A stretch of DNA of 64,000 nt from Elephas maximus indicus (Eukaryota > Chordata > Mammalia > Proboscidea > Elephantidae): assembly GCF_024166365.1 (NCBI RefSeq), contig NC_064825.1:106096480-106160479 (forward strand), read 5' to 3'. This document shows positions 46,697-57,908 of this stretch, in pieces. Position numbers and translations under genes: made by a program. Each line of letters begins with the position of its first letter. Position 1 is the first letter of the stretch. Under the pieces are notes generated by a model that was given only the letters and a program-made list of their open reading frames with translations, ran no database searches and had not been told where the DNA came from.

Positions 46697-49600
46697 TTAG
46701 CTCTATTTCTAGTTTTTTTTTAAGCAAGTGCCACACCATTTTTCATAGTGGTGTACCATTTTGCAGTCCCACCAGCAATAGATATGGATTCCATTTTCCC
46801 CATGATTTTCCCTTTTGTTGTTATCTGTTTTGTTGTTGTTGTATTTATTTATTTATTCATTTTATCAATGCCATTTTAGCTGGGGTAAGATGGTATCTCA
46901 CTGTAGTAATGAGTTGTATATCTCTAATGTCCAAAGATTGTGAATATATTCTAATATGCTTTTTGGCTGCTTGGATGAACTCTGGTAAGCCTTCTGGTCA
47001 TTTCTTTTGCCTATTTTGTGAATGGTTTGTCTTTTTGTTGGTGACTTGTTGCAATTTTTCACAGATTTTAGAGATTATACCCTTATTGGATAAGTCCTTT
47101 CACAATATTTTTTTGCCATCTATCAGCTGTCTATTTACTCTTTTAATAAAGTCTTTTGATGATCATGTTTCTAATTTTTATGAGGTCCTCTTTATCTCTT
47201 TTTTCTTCTTCTAGTCATGTATTTTTTTATGTTTGTTACTCTATTTGAATATCATTGAACACATACTAGGCTGTTTTGATTACAGTGGCTGCATAGTATG
47301 TTTTAATATTGAAGAGTGTAAGGTCTCCTGCTTTGTTCTTTTTCTACGATTGCTTTGTCTATCAGGGATTTCTTTCCATTGCATATGATGTTGATCACTA
47401 GCTTTCCATTTCAGTAAAGAATGTCGTTTGTGTTATTGGGTTTGCATTTTATCTGAAGATCGCTTTGATTGAATAGACATTTTCACTATGCTAAGTATAA
47501 CAATCCATGAGCACTAGACGTATTTTCATTTATCTAAGTTTCTTTTAGTCTCTTGTAGTGTTTTATAATTTTCATTTTAGAAGTCTTTTATGTGCCTGGT
47601 TAGGTTAATTTCTAGGTATTTTGTCAATTTAGAGGCTGTCATAAATGGTATCGTGCTTGATTTCTTTTTTGGAGCAGTCTTTGTTAGTGTAGAGGAACAC
47701 AACTGATTTTTTTGTGTTGCTCTTATACCCTGCAAAGTTGCTAAATTCTTCCATTAGTTCTAGTAGTTTTCTTGTGGAGTTTCTAGGGTTTTCCATGTAT
47801 AGGATCACGTCATCTGCAAATACAGTTTTACATCTTCCTTTCCGACTTGTTTACCTTTTATTTCTCTTTCTCTTCTTATTGCAATGGCTAGGACTTTGAG
47901 TCAGATGCTGAATAAAAGTGGTGACAATGGACATCTTTGTCTCATTCCTGTTCTCAAAGTGAAGGCTTTCTGCTTTTCTCTATTGAGTATAATGTTGGCT
48001 ATTGGTTTGCATATATACTCTTAATTAGGTTGGGAAATTTCCCTTTTATACCTATTTTAACGAGAGTTATTAACAGGAGAGGATGTTGAATTTTATTGAA
48101 TGCATTTTCTGCATCAATTGATAGCATCATATGGTTCTTTGTTTTATTTATGTAGTGTATTAGATTGATTTTCTAAGTTTGAATCACCCTTATAATCCAG
48201 GTATGAATCCACTTAACCGTGGTAAGTAATTTTTTTGATCTATGGCTGAGGTCTGTTGGCTAGAATTTAGTTGAAAATCTTTTCATCTATGTTTCTAATG
48301 GATATTCGTCTGCAATTTTCTTATTTTGTGAAATCTTTGCCTGGTTTAGGTATCATGGTTAGGCTGGCTTCATACATAGGATTGCTGGTATTTCTTTCTC
48401 TTCTGTGTAAACAAATCGAGCAGGATTGGAGTCAATCTGATACAATTATCCACTGTAGCCATTTGGTACTGGGCTTTTTTCTGTTGGCAGCTTTCCCGAT
48501 AATATCTTCAACTTCTTCTTTTGTAATGGATCTGTGTAAATTTTCTATCTCCGTTTGTGTTAGTTTGGGTAGGTAGTATGTTTCTAGGAATTTGTCCATT
48601 TCATTCAGGTTTTCAAATTTATTGGAATACAATATTTTTTAGTAATCAGTTATGACCTTCTTTACCTCTGTTGGGTAGGATTCATGTCATCAATTTCATT
48701 TCTTAATTTGGTCATTTGCCTCTTTTGTTTTGTTTTTTCCCTTTATCAATCAAGCCAGTGGTCTGTGTATTTTACTGATCCTTTCAAAGAACCAACTTCT
48801 GGTTTTGTTGATTCTTTCTATTGTTTTTCTATTTAGTTTATTTCTGCCCCTGATCTTTATTATTCCTTTTTTTCTGGTAACTTTTGGCTTCTTTTGCTCT
48901 TCCTTTTCTATTTGTTTCAGTTGTCTGTTAAAGTTAATGATTTTGGATCTTTTTTTTTTATATATATATAGGTGTATTGCTATGAATTTCTGAGTACTTT
49001 TGTTGTGTAGCAAAGGTTTACATGTTGTGTTTCCATTTTCATTTGATTCTAGGAGTTTTGTAAATTCCCTTATGATTTCTTCTATGACTCAATTTTTATT
49101 AGCATCTTATTTCCGTGTTTTTTTGTTTGTTTGCTTGATTTTACTTCACTGCTTTTTCTGTTGTTGATTTGTAGCTTCATACCATTATGGACAGAGAATA
49201 TGCTTTGTATGATTTCAGTCTTTTTTAAATTTCTGAGACTTATTTTATCCTAGCATACGGTCTCTTCTGGAAAATGATTCATGTATGATGGAGAGGAATG
49301 GGTATTGTTCTGATGCTGAGTGGAGTATTCTGTATGATCTGTTAGGTCCAATTGGTTTATGGCTTTACTTAATTTCTCAATCACCTTAGTGATCTTCTTT
49401 TTAGATATTCTGTCTGTAATTGAAAGTGGTGTGTTGAAGTCCCCTACCAGTATTGTGAAGTTGACTGTTTCTGTTTCCTATTAGTCAGTATTTGTTGCAT
49501 GTACTTTGGTGCATTGTGGTTAGGTCCGTATATATTTAGAGTTGTTATATGTATGTGCTAATTGACCCTCTTATTATCATGTAATGTCCTTCTTTATCTC

Positions 49601-50425
49601 TTATAATAGATTTTGATTTAAAGTCTATTTTACCTGATGTTAGTATGGCCAAACCTACTGTTAATTTTTTGTTGATTCCATGGAATATTTTTCTCCGTGC
49701 TTTTATTTTCAGTCTGTTTGTGGCCTGTGACTAAGGTGTGTTTTGTGTAGACTGCAGAAGGATGGATCATTTTTTTTTAATCTATTCTGCTGCTCTTTTC
49801 TTTTTGCATGTGGTTTTTAAACCATTTACATTTATTACTGAAAAGAAAGTGTCTACCTCCCTCATTTTGCTCTTAGTTTTTGAGTGTTTTGTGTCTTCTT
49901 GGATTGTATATTCTGATTTTTCTGTTTTTGTTTATACATGGTTGCTTTCTTGTGATGAGCTTCTTTGCATTCTTCCTTCTTCTCTTATGAAAGTTTTTCC
50001 TTGACTATTTCTTAGTGGTTACCATATATATTACATTACACAACTTATAATTGCAACAATGAACAACTGTTAACATATATACTTAACAAAACAAACCTAT
50101 TTCTGATATGCTCGTCCCTCCCTCTTTGATGTTGGTGTGTCTCCATTAACATGAATATTCAACCTATTTTTGATAAATTTTCTTTGTGCTTATTTCTTAT
50201 AAAATGCATGTTGTATTGTTTGTGGCATTTAATTATTGAATTTATTCCTTGAAAATGCCGTATGCTTCACCCTCATAATTGTCCATGTTGTTGCATTTTT
50301 GGAAATCTCTGTCTCATATGTTATTAATTTAGCTATTTTGTTCTGTGTTTAGATACAAGTATTTATTTAATGCTCTTGCCTTTCCATTTGGAGTACTCCC
50401 TTAATTAACACTTGCAAAGATTCTC
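46697..50425 (-). mobile_element. Ancestral L1, remainder (unit C copy)
   Basis: Old antisense L1 ORF2 text from 'gcagtcccaccagcaatag' through the RT region ('gatcacgtcatctgcaaat' encodes FADD on the minus strand, about 47810) to endonuclease-side sequence, ending near 50420. Heavily broken. About 1 kb of 3'-end sequence present in the unit A copy is missing here between 43786 and 46697. Confidence 0.82.
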
Positions 50426-50426
50426 T

Positions 50427-51800
50427 GTTGCTGTTGTTGTTAGAGGCCAAGGAGTTGGTTTCAACTCATACCAACCCTGTGTACAACAGAAAGAAACACT
50501 GCCACGTCCTGTGCCATCCTCACACTCCTTGGTACCCTTGAACCCATTGTTGCAGCCACTGTGTCAATCCATCTCATTGAGCATCTTCCTCTCCTTCATT
50601 GACCCTGTACCCTACCAAGCATGATGTCCTTCTCCATGGACTGATCTCTCCTGATAACAAGTCCAAAGTCCTTTTCTGTAAGGAGTATTCCCGTTGTACA
50701 TCTTCCAAGGCAGATTTGCTTGTACCTTTGGCAGTTTATCATATATTCAATATTCTTTGCCAACATCACAATTGAAAGGAATCAATTTTTATTCAGTCTT
50801 CTGTATTCATCCCCCAGCTTTCACATGCATATGAGTCGATTGAAAACACCATGGCTGGCTCAGGCGCACCTTAGTCTTCAAGGTGACATCTTTGCTTTTC
50901 AACACTTTATAAAGGTCTTTTGCGGCAGATTTGCCTGAAGCAATGTGTTTTTCGATTTCTTCACTGTTGCTTCCATGGCTGTTGATTGTGGATCCAAGTA
51001 AAATGAAATCCTGAACAACTTCAATTTTTCTTTTTATCATGATGTTGTTCATTGGTCCAGGTGTGAGAATTCTTGTTTTCTTTATGTTGACATGTAATCC
51101 ACACTGAAGGCTGTGGTCTCTGGTTTTCATTAGTAAGTGCTACAATTCCTCTTCACTTTCAGCAAGCAAGACTGTGTCATCTGCATAATGCAGTTTGTTA
51201 ATGAGTCTTCCTCAAATCCTGATGCTCTATTCTTCTTATAGTCCAGTTTCTCGGATTATATGTTCAGCATATAAATTGCATAGGTACAGCTGAAGGATAC
51301 ACTGACACACACCTTTCCTGAATTTAAACCGCACTATACTCCCTTGTTCTGTCCGAATGACTACCTCTTGATCTATATACAGATTCATCATGAACTCAAT
51401 TAAGTGTTCTGGAATTCCCATTCTTTACAATGTTATCCATAATTTGTTATAATCCACACAATCAAATGCCTTTGCATAGTCAATAAAACACAGGTAGACA
51501 TCTTTCTCGTATTCTCTGCTTTCAGCCAGGATCTATCTGACATCAGCAATGATATCCCTGGTTCCACATCCTCTTTTGTATCCAGTTTGAATTTCTGGCA
51601 GTTCCTTGTCTATATATTGTCACAGCTGCTTTTGAATGATCTTCAGCAAAATTTTCCTTGCAAGTAATATTCATGATATCGTTCAATAATTTCCAAATTC
51701 AGTTGGATCACCTTACTTGGGAATAGGCATAAGTATGGATCTCTTCTAGTCGGTTGACCAGGTAGCTGTCATCTAAATTTCTTGGCATAGATGAGTCAGC
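50427..51800 (-). mobile_element. RTE-clade LINE, antisense
   Basis: From the tail 'tgttgttgttagaggccaag' to the region before 'tagatgagtcagcacttcc'. RT remnant on the minus strand: MGIPEHLIEFMMNLYIDQEV and MKTRDHSLQCGLHVNIKKT. Degenerate. Confidence 0.87.
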
Positions 51801-51804
51801 ACTT

Positions 51805-51962
51805 CCAGGCCTCAATGAGATGGACTGACACAGTGGCTGCAACAATGGGCTCAAGCATAACATGATTGTGAGCGTGTGGCAGGACCTGGCAGTGTTTCCT
51901 TCTGTGGTATGAGGGTGGCCATGAGTTGGAATCAACTCAACAGCACCTAACAACAACAACAC
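51805..51962 (+). mobile_element. RTE-clade LINE, 3'-most fragment, sense
   Basis: 'cctcaatgagatggactgac' to 'cagcacctaacaacaacaac', in the opposite orientation to the RTE it abuts, making a palindrome-like pair. Confidence 0.87.
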
Positions 51963-52373
51963 CTACAAGAAATAAGACTTTCTTTCAAGGTACTAGTGGA
52001 ATCTTTATGGGTGTTTATGCAGCACTTTACCTTTGACTCTGAAGCCCTGAGCTCATCTCTTTCTTTTACAAGTTTGTCTAGCTAAAGTAGGACCAACCAA
52101 CTAGCTTCTTTATACTTCTCATTCTGACAAAATTATAGAAAGCTATCACACATGAAATCACCCAAGCCTCACCTTTCCCCAGTACCTCATCTGTTGGTGG
52201 TGATACTTTCCATATTTGTATGGCCACCTCACACCATGGATTAGCAGTGCTCTCTTTACTACTGGGAGCAGAGTCATCAATATCTTTAAGACTAACGAGA
52301 CTTGGGAACCCATTTAGAAAACTCATCTTTATAATTTTGTTTCTCTAGAACAATTCCCGGTACCAGATTCTGT
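51963..52373. other. Intergenic or possible MaLR internal sequence
   Basis: No gene. Because it ends 'ggtaccagattc' directly against an LTR, it could be the first part of a MaLR internal region. This is inference only. Confidence 0.35.
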
Positions 52374-52540
52374 CTTAGTTATGTAGTGTTTCTATAACAG
52401 AAGTACCACAAGTGGATGGCTTTAACCAACAGAAGTTTATTCTCTCAGTCTGGGAGGCTGGAAGTCCAAATTCAGGGTGTCAGTTCTAGGAGAAGACTGT
52501 CTCTTTCTGTCGGCTCTGGGTGAAAGTCTTTGTCAATATG
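52374..52540 (-). mobile_element. MaLR/MLT1-like LTR fossil, partial
   Basis: About 165 bp of the LTR family seen at 743 and 12969 ('accacaagtggatggcttta', 'cagaagtttattctctcag'). Truncated. Old. Confidence 0.65.
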
Positions 52541-52720
52541 TTGTTTTGTGTTGCTTTCTTGCTGCTTTCAGAATTCAATCCCTGTCTTTGGATTTCAAAA
52601 ATTTGATTTGGCTGTGGCGTGGAGTTGATCATTTGGTGTCTCTTCTGATCGGGTTTCATGTAGCTTCCTATAGTTGCAGGCTTGATTCTCTGTTCAGGAC
52701 CGGAAATCCTCTCTGATTAC
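52541..52720 (-). mobile_element. Possible L1 fragment
   Basis: Sequence such as 'tttggatttcaaaaatttg' and 'ggagttgatc' resembles antisense L1 ORF1-region text. Weak. Confidence 0.3.
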
Positions 52721-53265
52721 CTCTTGGAAAATCATTTTGGATATAACACTTGAAGTAAACTGAACTGTTTCTTGACATACAGTATTATTTTCAACACTTA
52801 ATTGAACTATCTTACATTTATCCTCAAAAAAATGACGATGCATTAAAGAGGTACTAATATTTTTAACATTTTCCTCCTTAAGAATCTGATAATATTTTCA
52901 ATAATGCAAACCTCAACTTTTCCATTATTTGAAATAAAATAAATTTTATTAAGGTTGTTAAGGCGAAATAGAAAATTGTGCTTTATACAATTCCTGAATC
53001 AAAAGAATTGGTTGTGAGGATACAGTAAAGGTAGTTACGATATGTGTTTGCAGTTCTTTTATTAAGCAACAACTTAGAGTCAAACAATAATATAAGTATT
53101 GAGTCCCTAAATATTGATCTCTACTTCTCCATCCTGATTGATACAGTCTCCAAGGAAAGTTTTTTCTGACACCACCTGAGAGCAAGTGAATCAGAATTCA
53201 ATGTTTTTATATCACCCCAGGGATGGTTGTAAAGCATGCAAAAGATTGAAAATCATAGACTAAGC
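52721..53265. other. Intergenic sequence
   Basis: Nothing recognisable. Confidence 0.5.
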
Positions 53266-53362
53266 AATCTTTAATAAAACCTTATGGAGCACAGCTCTAT
53301 TCTGTAACACATGAATTTGCCATGAGTCAGACCCTGACCTGATGTTAGCTAACACCAGCAAA
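53266..53362 (+). mobile_element. AfroSINE, old 3' fragment
   Basis: 'ggagcacagctctattctg' and 'gccatgagtcagaccctgacc' correspond to the SINE 3' half. Confidence 0.6.
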
Positions 53363-53800
53363 TGACTTAGATAACACTCCAAAAAGAGTGAACAATATAT
53401 CTACGAAAACTGTTTGGAAATAGGGCATAAATAAACAAAAACTTATTTGGATTATATTGAGTGTGAACCCAGTTTGGTGATGATTAATTAATTTTCTATT
53501 TTTCTCCATGATATCTTTGTTTCTAACATTGTAGATAAGGAAATATGTTAAGGAAATTCCTTAATTACAAATGTGGTCATAATTCAGACTGTTACAATAT
53601 CAGGTGATAAACTAAATCCATGTTAGGTGTGCTCTTTACAACATATTAATTCTCACAAAAACACTGCAAGGATCATATTTTTTTTTTTCAAATATAAAAA
53701 GTGACATTGAAGGATGAAATAATTTCCCAAGTCAAACAAAAACTTAAGTGGTGAAGGACTATCTCAAACCCAAGTCTATAAACAGATTATGGGTAAAAAC
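53363..53800. other. Intergenic sequence
   Basis: AT-rich, nothing recognisable. Confidence 0.5.
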
Positions 53801-53802
53801 CT

Positions 53803-53902
53803 AAAAACCAAACCTGTTGCCAAGGAGCAGCTGGTGGATTCAAACTGCCCTGTTTTTGGTTAGTACCCGCAGCTCTTAAACACTGCTCTAGCAGGGGTTC
53901 TA
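53803..53902 (-). mobile_element. AfroSINE, internally deleted
   Basis: Jumps from 'accaaacctgttgccaagg' straight to 'agcagctggtggattcaaac'; ends 'ctctagcaggggttc'. Confidence 0.8.
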
Positions 53903-53917
53903 AACATGGGTACAAAA

Positions 53918-54052
53918 AAAAAAAAACCTGTTCCCATCAAGTCGACCCTGGCTCATAGCGACCCTATAGGACAGAGTAGAACTGCCCCATAGAGTTTCCA
54001 AGTAGCTCCTCGTGGATTCAAACTGCCAACATTTTGGTTAGCAGCAGGGTTT
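53918..54052 (-). mobile_element. AfroSINE
   Basis: Antisense copy after an A run: 'cctgttcccatcaagtcgac' to 'gttagcagcagggtttcc'. Flanks 'aacatgggta' repeat on both sides, a likely target duplication. Confidence 0.9.
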
Positions 54053-54189
54053 CCAGAACATGGGTAGTGAGTTAAAATAGTAGTCTGTGTGTGAAGTAGG
54101 AAAAATTATGCAAACTCTTTGTGTCTCTGTTTTTTTTTCTATAAAATAATGTGAGAGTCTTAACACTTTATATATACACATGTATAAAA

Positions 54190-54772
54190 AAAATATAGAT
54201 ATTGGTTCCTTAAAGTGTCATCATTGTTTCTCATCATCTTAAAGAGGTCCTTTGCAGCAGTTTTGCCTGATGCAATATTGCATTTGATTTCTTGACTGCT
54301 GCTTCCATGAGTTTTGATAGTGAATCCAAGTAAAATGAAATCCTTGACAACTTCAGTCTTCTCTCTGTTTATCATGATGGTGCTTATTGGTCCCGTTGTG
54401 AGGATTTTTGTTTTCTTTATGTTGATGTGCAATCCACACTGAAGGTTATAGTCTTTGATCTTCTTCAGTAATTGCTTCAAGTCCTCTTCACTTTCAGCAA
54501 GCAAGGTTGTGCCACCTGCATAATGTGGGTTGTTTATGACCTTTTCTTCAAACCTGATGCCCCATTCTTCTTCATGTAGTACAGTTTTTTGGATTATTTG
54601 CTCAGTATACAGATTGAATAAGTATGGTGAAATAATATAACCCTGATGCACACCCTTCCTGACTTTAAATCGCCCAGTATCCCCTTGTTCTCTTTGAACG
54701 ACAGCATCGTGGTCTCTAAACAGGTTTCTCATGAGCACAGCTTTGTGCTCTGGAATTCCCATTCTTCACAGA
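54190..54772 (-). mobile_element. RTE-clade LINE, internal fragment with RT
   Basis: Carries the longest RTE RT frame of the window (54160-54762, minus, 200 codons): YIISPYLFNLYTEQIIQKTV, VINNPHYAGGTTLLAESEED (YADD altered to YAGG) and MINREKTEVVKDFILLGF. Both ends are missing. Confidence 0.88.
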
Positions 54773-54796
54773 GTTTATGTGTGTGTGTATATATAC

Positions 54797-54996
54797 CAAA
54801 GCCAAACACACAGCCATTGAGTCAATTCCAACTCCTAGACAACCTATGGAACAAAGTAGAACTTCCCCATAGGGTTACTAAGGCTGTAAATCTTTGCAGA
54901 TTCCCACATCATTCTCCTGCAGAATGGCTGGTGGTTTTGAACTGTTGACCATTTTTTGTTATCTGCGGAGTCCTTTAACCACTGTACTACCAAGGT
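54797..54996 (-). mobile_element. AfroSINE, long form
   Basis: Antisense, with 'ctaaggctgtaaatctttgc' and ending 'ccactgtactaccaagg'. Confidence 0.87.
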
Positions 54997-55084
54997 ACAT
55001 GCATACATACATATATAGATATATACACATATGTATACATACATGTATAAAAAATATCATGTATAATTATCATGAATAATATAA

Positions 55085-55502
55085 ACTATATATATGCATA
55101 TCTATATGTGTGTATGTGTATGCGTATGTGTCTGTGTGTGTCTGTGTATGTGTCTGTGTGTATGTGGGGGGTGTGTGTGTGTGTATGTGTAGGTGTAGGT
55201 GTATGTGTGTGTCTATGTGTGAATGTGTGTGTATGTGCGCGTGTGTGTATGTGTATGTGTGTGTATATGTGTGTGTGTATGTGAGTGTGTGTTTGAGTGT
55301 TTGTATGTGTGTGGGTATGTGTACGCGTGTGTATGCGCATGTGTGTGTATGAGTGTGTGTGTATGTGTGTGTGTGTATGTGTGCGTGCATGTGTGTGTGT
55401 TGTGTGTGTGTGCGCGTGTGCGTTGTGTGCGTGTGTGTGAGTGTGTGTATGTGTATGTGTGTGTATGTGTGTGTGTATGCGTGTGTGTGTGTGTATGTAT
55501 AC
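55085..55502. repeat. (TG)n microsatellite, about 420 bp
   Basis: Long impure TG/TATG repeat immediately left of the first MER2-like element of unit D. The open frames it produces on both strands (His-Thr or Cys-Val repeats) are artefacts. Confidence 0.98.
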
Positions 55503-55975
55503 GCAGTTGGCCCTGTGTATCTGTGAGTCCCCCATCCACAAAATTAACCATCTGAGATTAAACACATTTGGAAAAGTGGAACAAAAAAAAAAGAAAGTTC
55601 CCAATAGCAAAATTTGGATTCAGCAAGCTCTGAGCACCATGCTAAATTCATGCAAATAAACTGATGTGTAGGCTTTCCCTGACATAGCCTGTCAGAATTT
55701 CACAGGTCCTCAGTCTCTTTCTCCAGCACTCTGAGCATTGTTTGACTCTTGTCCTGACATTATTTCCTAAATAATACAGTACTGTATAGCAACTATTTGC
55801 CTGAATTTACATTGTATTAAGGATTATAGGTAATCTAGAAATGGCTTAAAGTATATGGGAAGATGTGCATTTATTATATGCAAATATTACATCATTTTAT
55901 AAAACGGACTTGAGCATCTTCAGATTTTGGTATCAGCGGACATAATGAAAACAATCCCCCTTGGATACCAAGTGA
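55503..55975. mobile_element. MER2-like Tigger-derived MITE
   Basis: 'cagttggccctgtgtatctg' to 'ccttggataccaagtgac', orthologous to 26081. Confidence 0.8.
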
Positions 55976-56214
55976 CATATGTGTGTATATATATATGTAC
56001 AATCAAATACCATCATAGAATGCAGCAATTGCTATTTAATATGGTTCCCATCTCATTTGATTCTTGTTCAAGGATTGGCTTACAGCCTTAAGTGATTTAA
56101 ACACTTGAAAGATTCATTAACATTACAGCACACACCAACCTCTACAGTGCTTTTCTAAGACATTTGCATTTTTAATTTTTTTTTCCATTAAAAAAAAAAA
56201 ACAGCAACAACCAA

Positions 56215-56333
56215 AAAAATCAAACCGCTTGCCTTTGAGTCAGTTCCACCTCATGGTGACCCTATAGGAGAGAGTAGAACTGTCCCATAGGGTTTCCAAG
56301 GAGTGGTTGGTAGATTCTAACAGTCAAAGTGTT
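56215..56333 (-). mobile_element. AfroSINE, 5'-truncated
   Basis: Unit D copy of the SINE at 26728, preceded by an A-rich tract. Confidence 0.8.
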
Positions 56334-56339
56334 CTCTAC

Positions 56340-56545
56340 AGAAAATCTAAAGCACTTTCATGGATTCCCACTGTACTTGGAATAATTCAAATTTCTTACC
56401 AGGAATGGAAGACTGCTATATAATCAGGCCGCTACCTTTATTTCCATGCTTATCTGCCTAGTGTTCTTTACATAGTTACTCCTAATTATTTAGGACTCAC
56501 TTCAAATGTTACTTCTCCACAGAGGCTTTTCCAGGTTTATCATAA
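56340..56545 (-). repeat. L2 LINE 3' remnant
   Basis: Unit D copy of the L2 at 26850, with an internal deletion. Confidence 0.62.
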
Positions 56546-56567
56546 AGATTATATTATTATTGTTATT

Positions 56568-56915
56568 GTACCAAGCACTACACTGAATCCATGCAAATGA
56601 AATGATGTGTAGGCATACCCAGCTGTAGCCTTCCGCTATGTCACAGACCTTCAGTCTCTCTCTTCAGCCCTCATTGTTAGTTCATTTTTCACCTCATGTC
56701 TTGTCACTATTCCCAAAACAAGACTGCATAACAAATATTTACACAGCATTTGCATTGTATTAGGTATTATAGGTAATCTAGAGGTGATTTAAAGTATATG
56801 GAAGTTTGTGAGTAGGTTCTATGCAAGTATTGTGCCATATTATATAAGGAAATTGAGTATCCACAGATTTTGGTATTTGTGGGGGCCCTGTAACAAATTC
56901 CCCATGAGTACCTAA
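56568..56915. mobile_element. MER2-like Tigger-derived MITE
   Basis: Unit D counterpart of 1-236 and 27163-27516. Confidence 0.75.
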
Positions 56916-57227
56916 GGAACAGTGCATAGTTTTAATTAATGCATATTGCAAAACTTGGTTTTTAAAATGGGTATCACAACTGTATGGGCACTCGTGGAAA
57001 TGAATAATGTTTTACCCTAGGTAATAGATTATATATTACAACTGACTAAATTAAATCAGCCCAAGCAAAAATTTTTATTGAGGGATGACATTGCACAATG
57101 AAATCATAGAATTACTAATATAATGATTTGCTATTTTTTTTAATGGATTTCATACATATATTACTTACATAATTTGAGTAGAGATTTTTTATAAGAGATT
57201 ATTAACTTGGAAATGATTGGGAAGACA

Positions 57228-57811
57228 AGGTGTCTTAGTAATTTAGTGCTGCTTTATAACGGCACTGGGTTTGGGTTATAACAGAAATACCCCAAGTGTA
57301 TAAAAAATAGCTTAACAAAAAGAAATCTATTCTCTTACAGACAAGGAGGCTAGAATTCCAAATTCAGAGAGACAGCTCCAGGAGAAGCTTTCTCTCTCTG
57401 TTGCCTCCATCGTAAGGTCCTTGTCATCAATTTTCCCCTGGTCTAGAAGATTCTTGAAGCAGGGACCCCGGGTCTAAAGAACACTCTTGCCTCCTGGTTC
57501 TTCATTCTTGGTGATAGGAGGTCTCCCTGTCTCTATGCTAGTTTCTCTCTTTTATCTCAAAAGAGATTGACATAAGATACAACCTAGTGTTGTAGACTGA
57601 CTCCTGCCTCATTAACATAACTGTCTCTAATCCTGCCTCATTAACATCATAAGGCAGGATTTACAGCACATAGGGAAATCACCAAACCAAACCACTTGCC
57701 TTCTAGAGGTCTCAGACTCATAAAACAAAATGGTGGACTGGCACTGCAATACTGAAAATCATAGCCTAGTTGAGTTCACAAATTTTGGGGGGACAAAATT
57801 CAATCCATATC
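57228..57811 (-). mobile_element. Solo LTR, MaLR/MLT1-like fossil
   Basis: Same insertion as unit A 743-1266, antisense, between OR-D and the MER2-like element; flanks caagg/caagc. It contains a 15-bp SINE-tail insertion (57261-57275). Old and decayed, without an internal region. Confidence 0.7.
57261..57275 (+). mobile_element. Minimal AfroSINE/RTE-tail insertion (15 bp)
   Basis: The 15 bases 'ggcactgggtttggg' equal the AfroSINE 3' tail and are flanked by a perfect 7-bp duplication, ttataac (57254-57260 and 57276-57282). Sister LTR copies read through without it. Confidence 0.75.
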
Positions 57812-57908
57812 ACAAGCTATGGTTAAAAGTATACATCTGTTGAAATTTAATTAAAAATATGTAAAAAAGCAATTTCTATACATTAAACTGATTCTTTAAT
57901 AGAGTGAG

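Larger units (their letters stand above)
26081..50425. repeat. Segmental duplication unit C
   Basis: Second copy of the OR duplication. It shares its start (TG/TA microsatellite into a MER2-like element) with unit D and its L1 junction (about 43695) with unit A. It is enlarged by a ~7.6-kb L1 and an RTE nest. A ~240-bp deletion relative to A and D lies near 30790. Confidence 0.82.

Noticed and set aside
55070-55610. Overlapping long open frames on both strands encoding His-Thr and Cys-Val repeats.
   Set aside because: They are translations of the (TG)n microsatellite with no coding signal.
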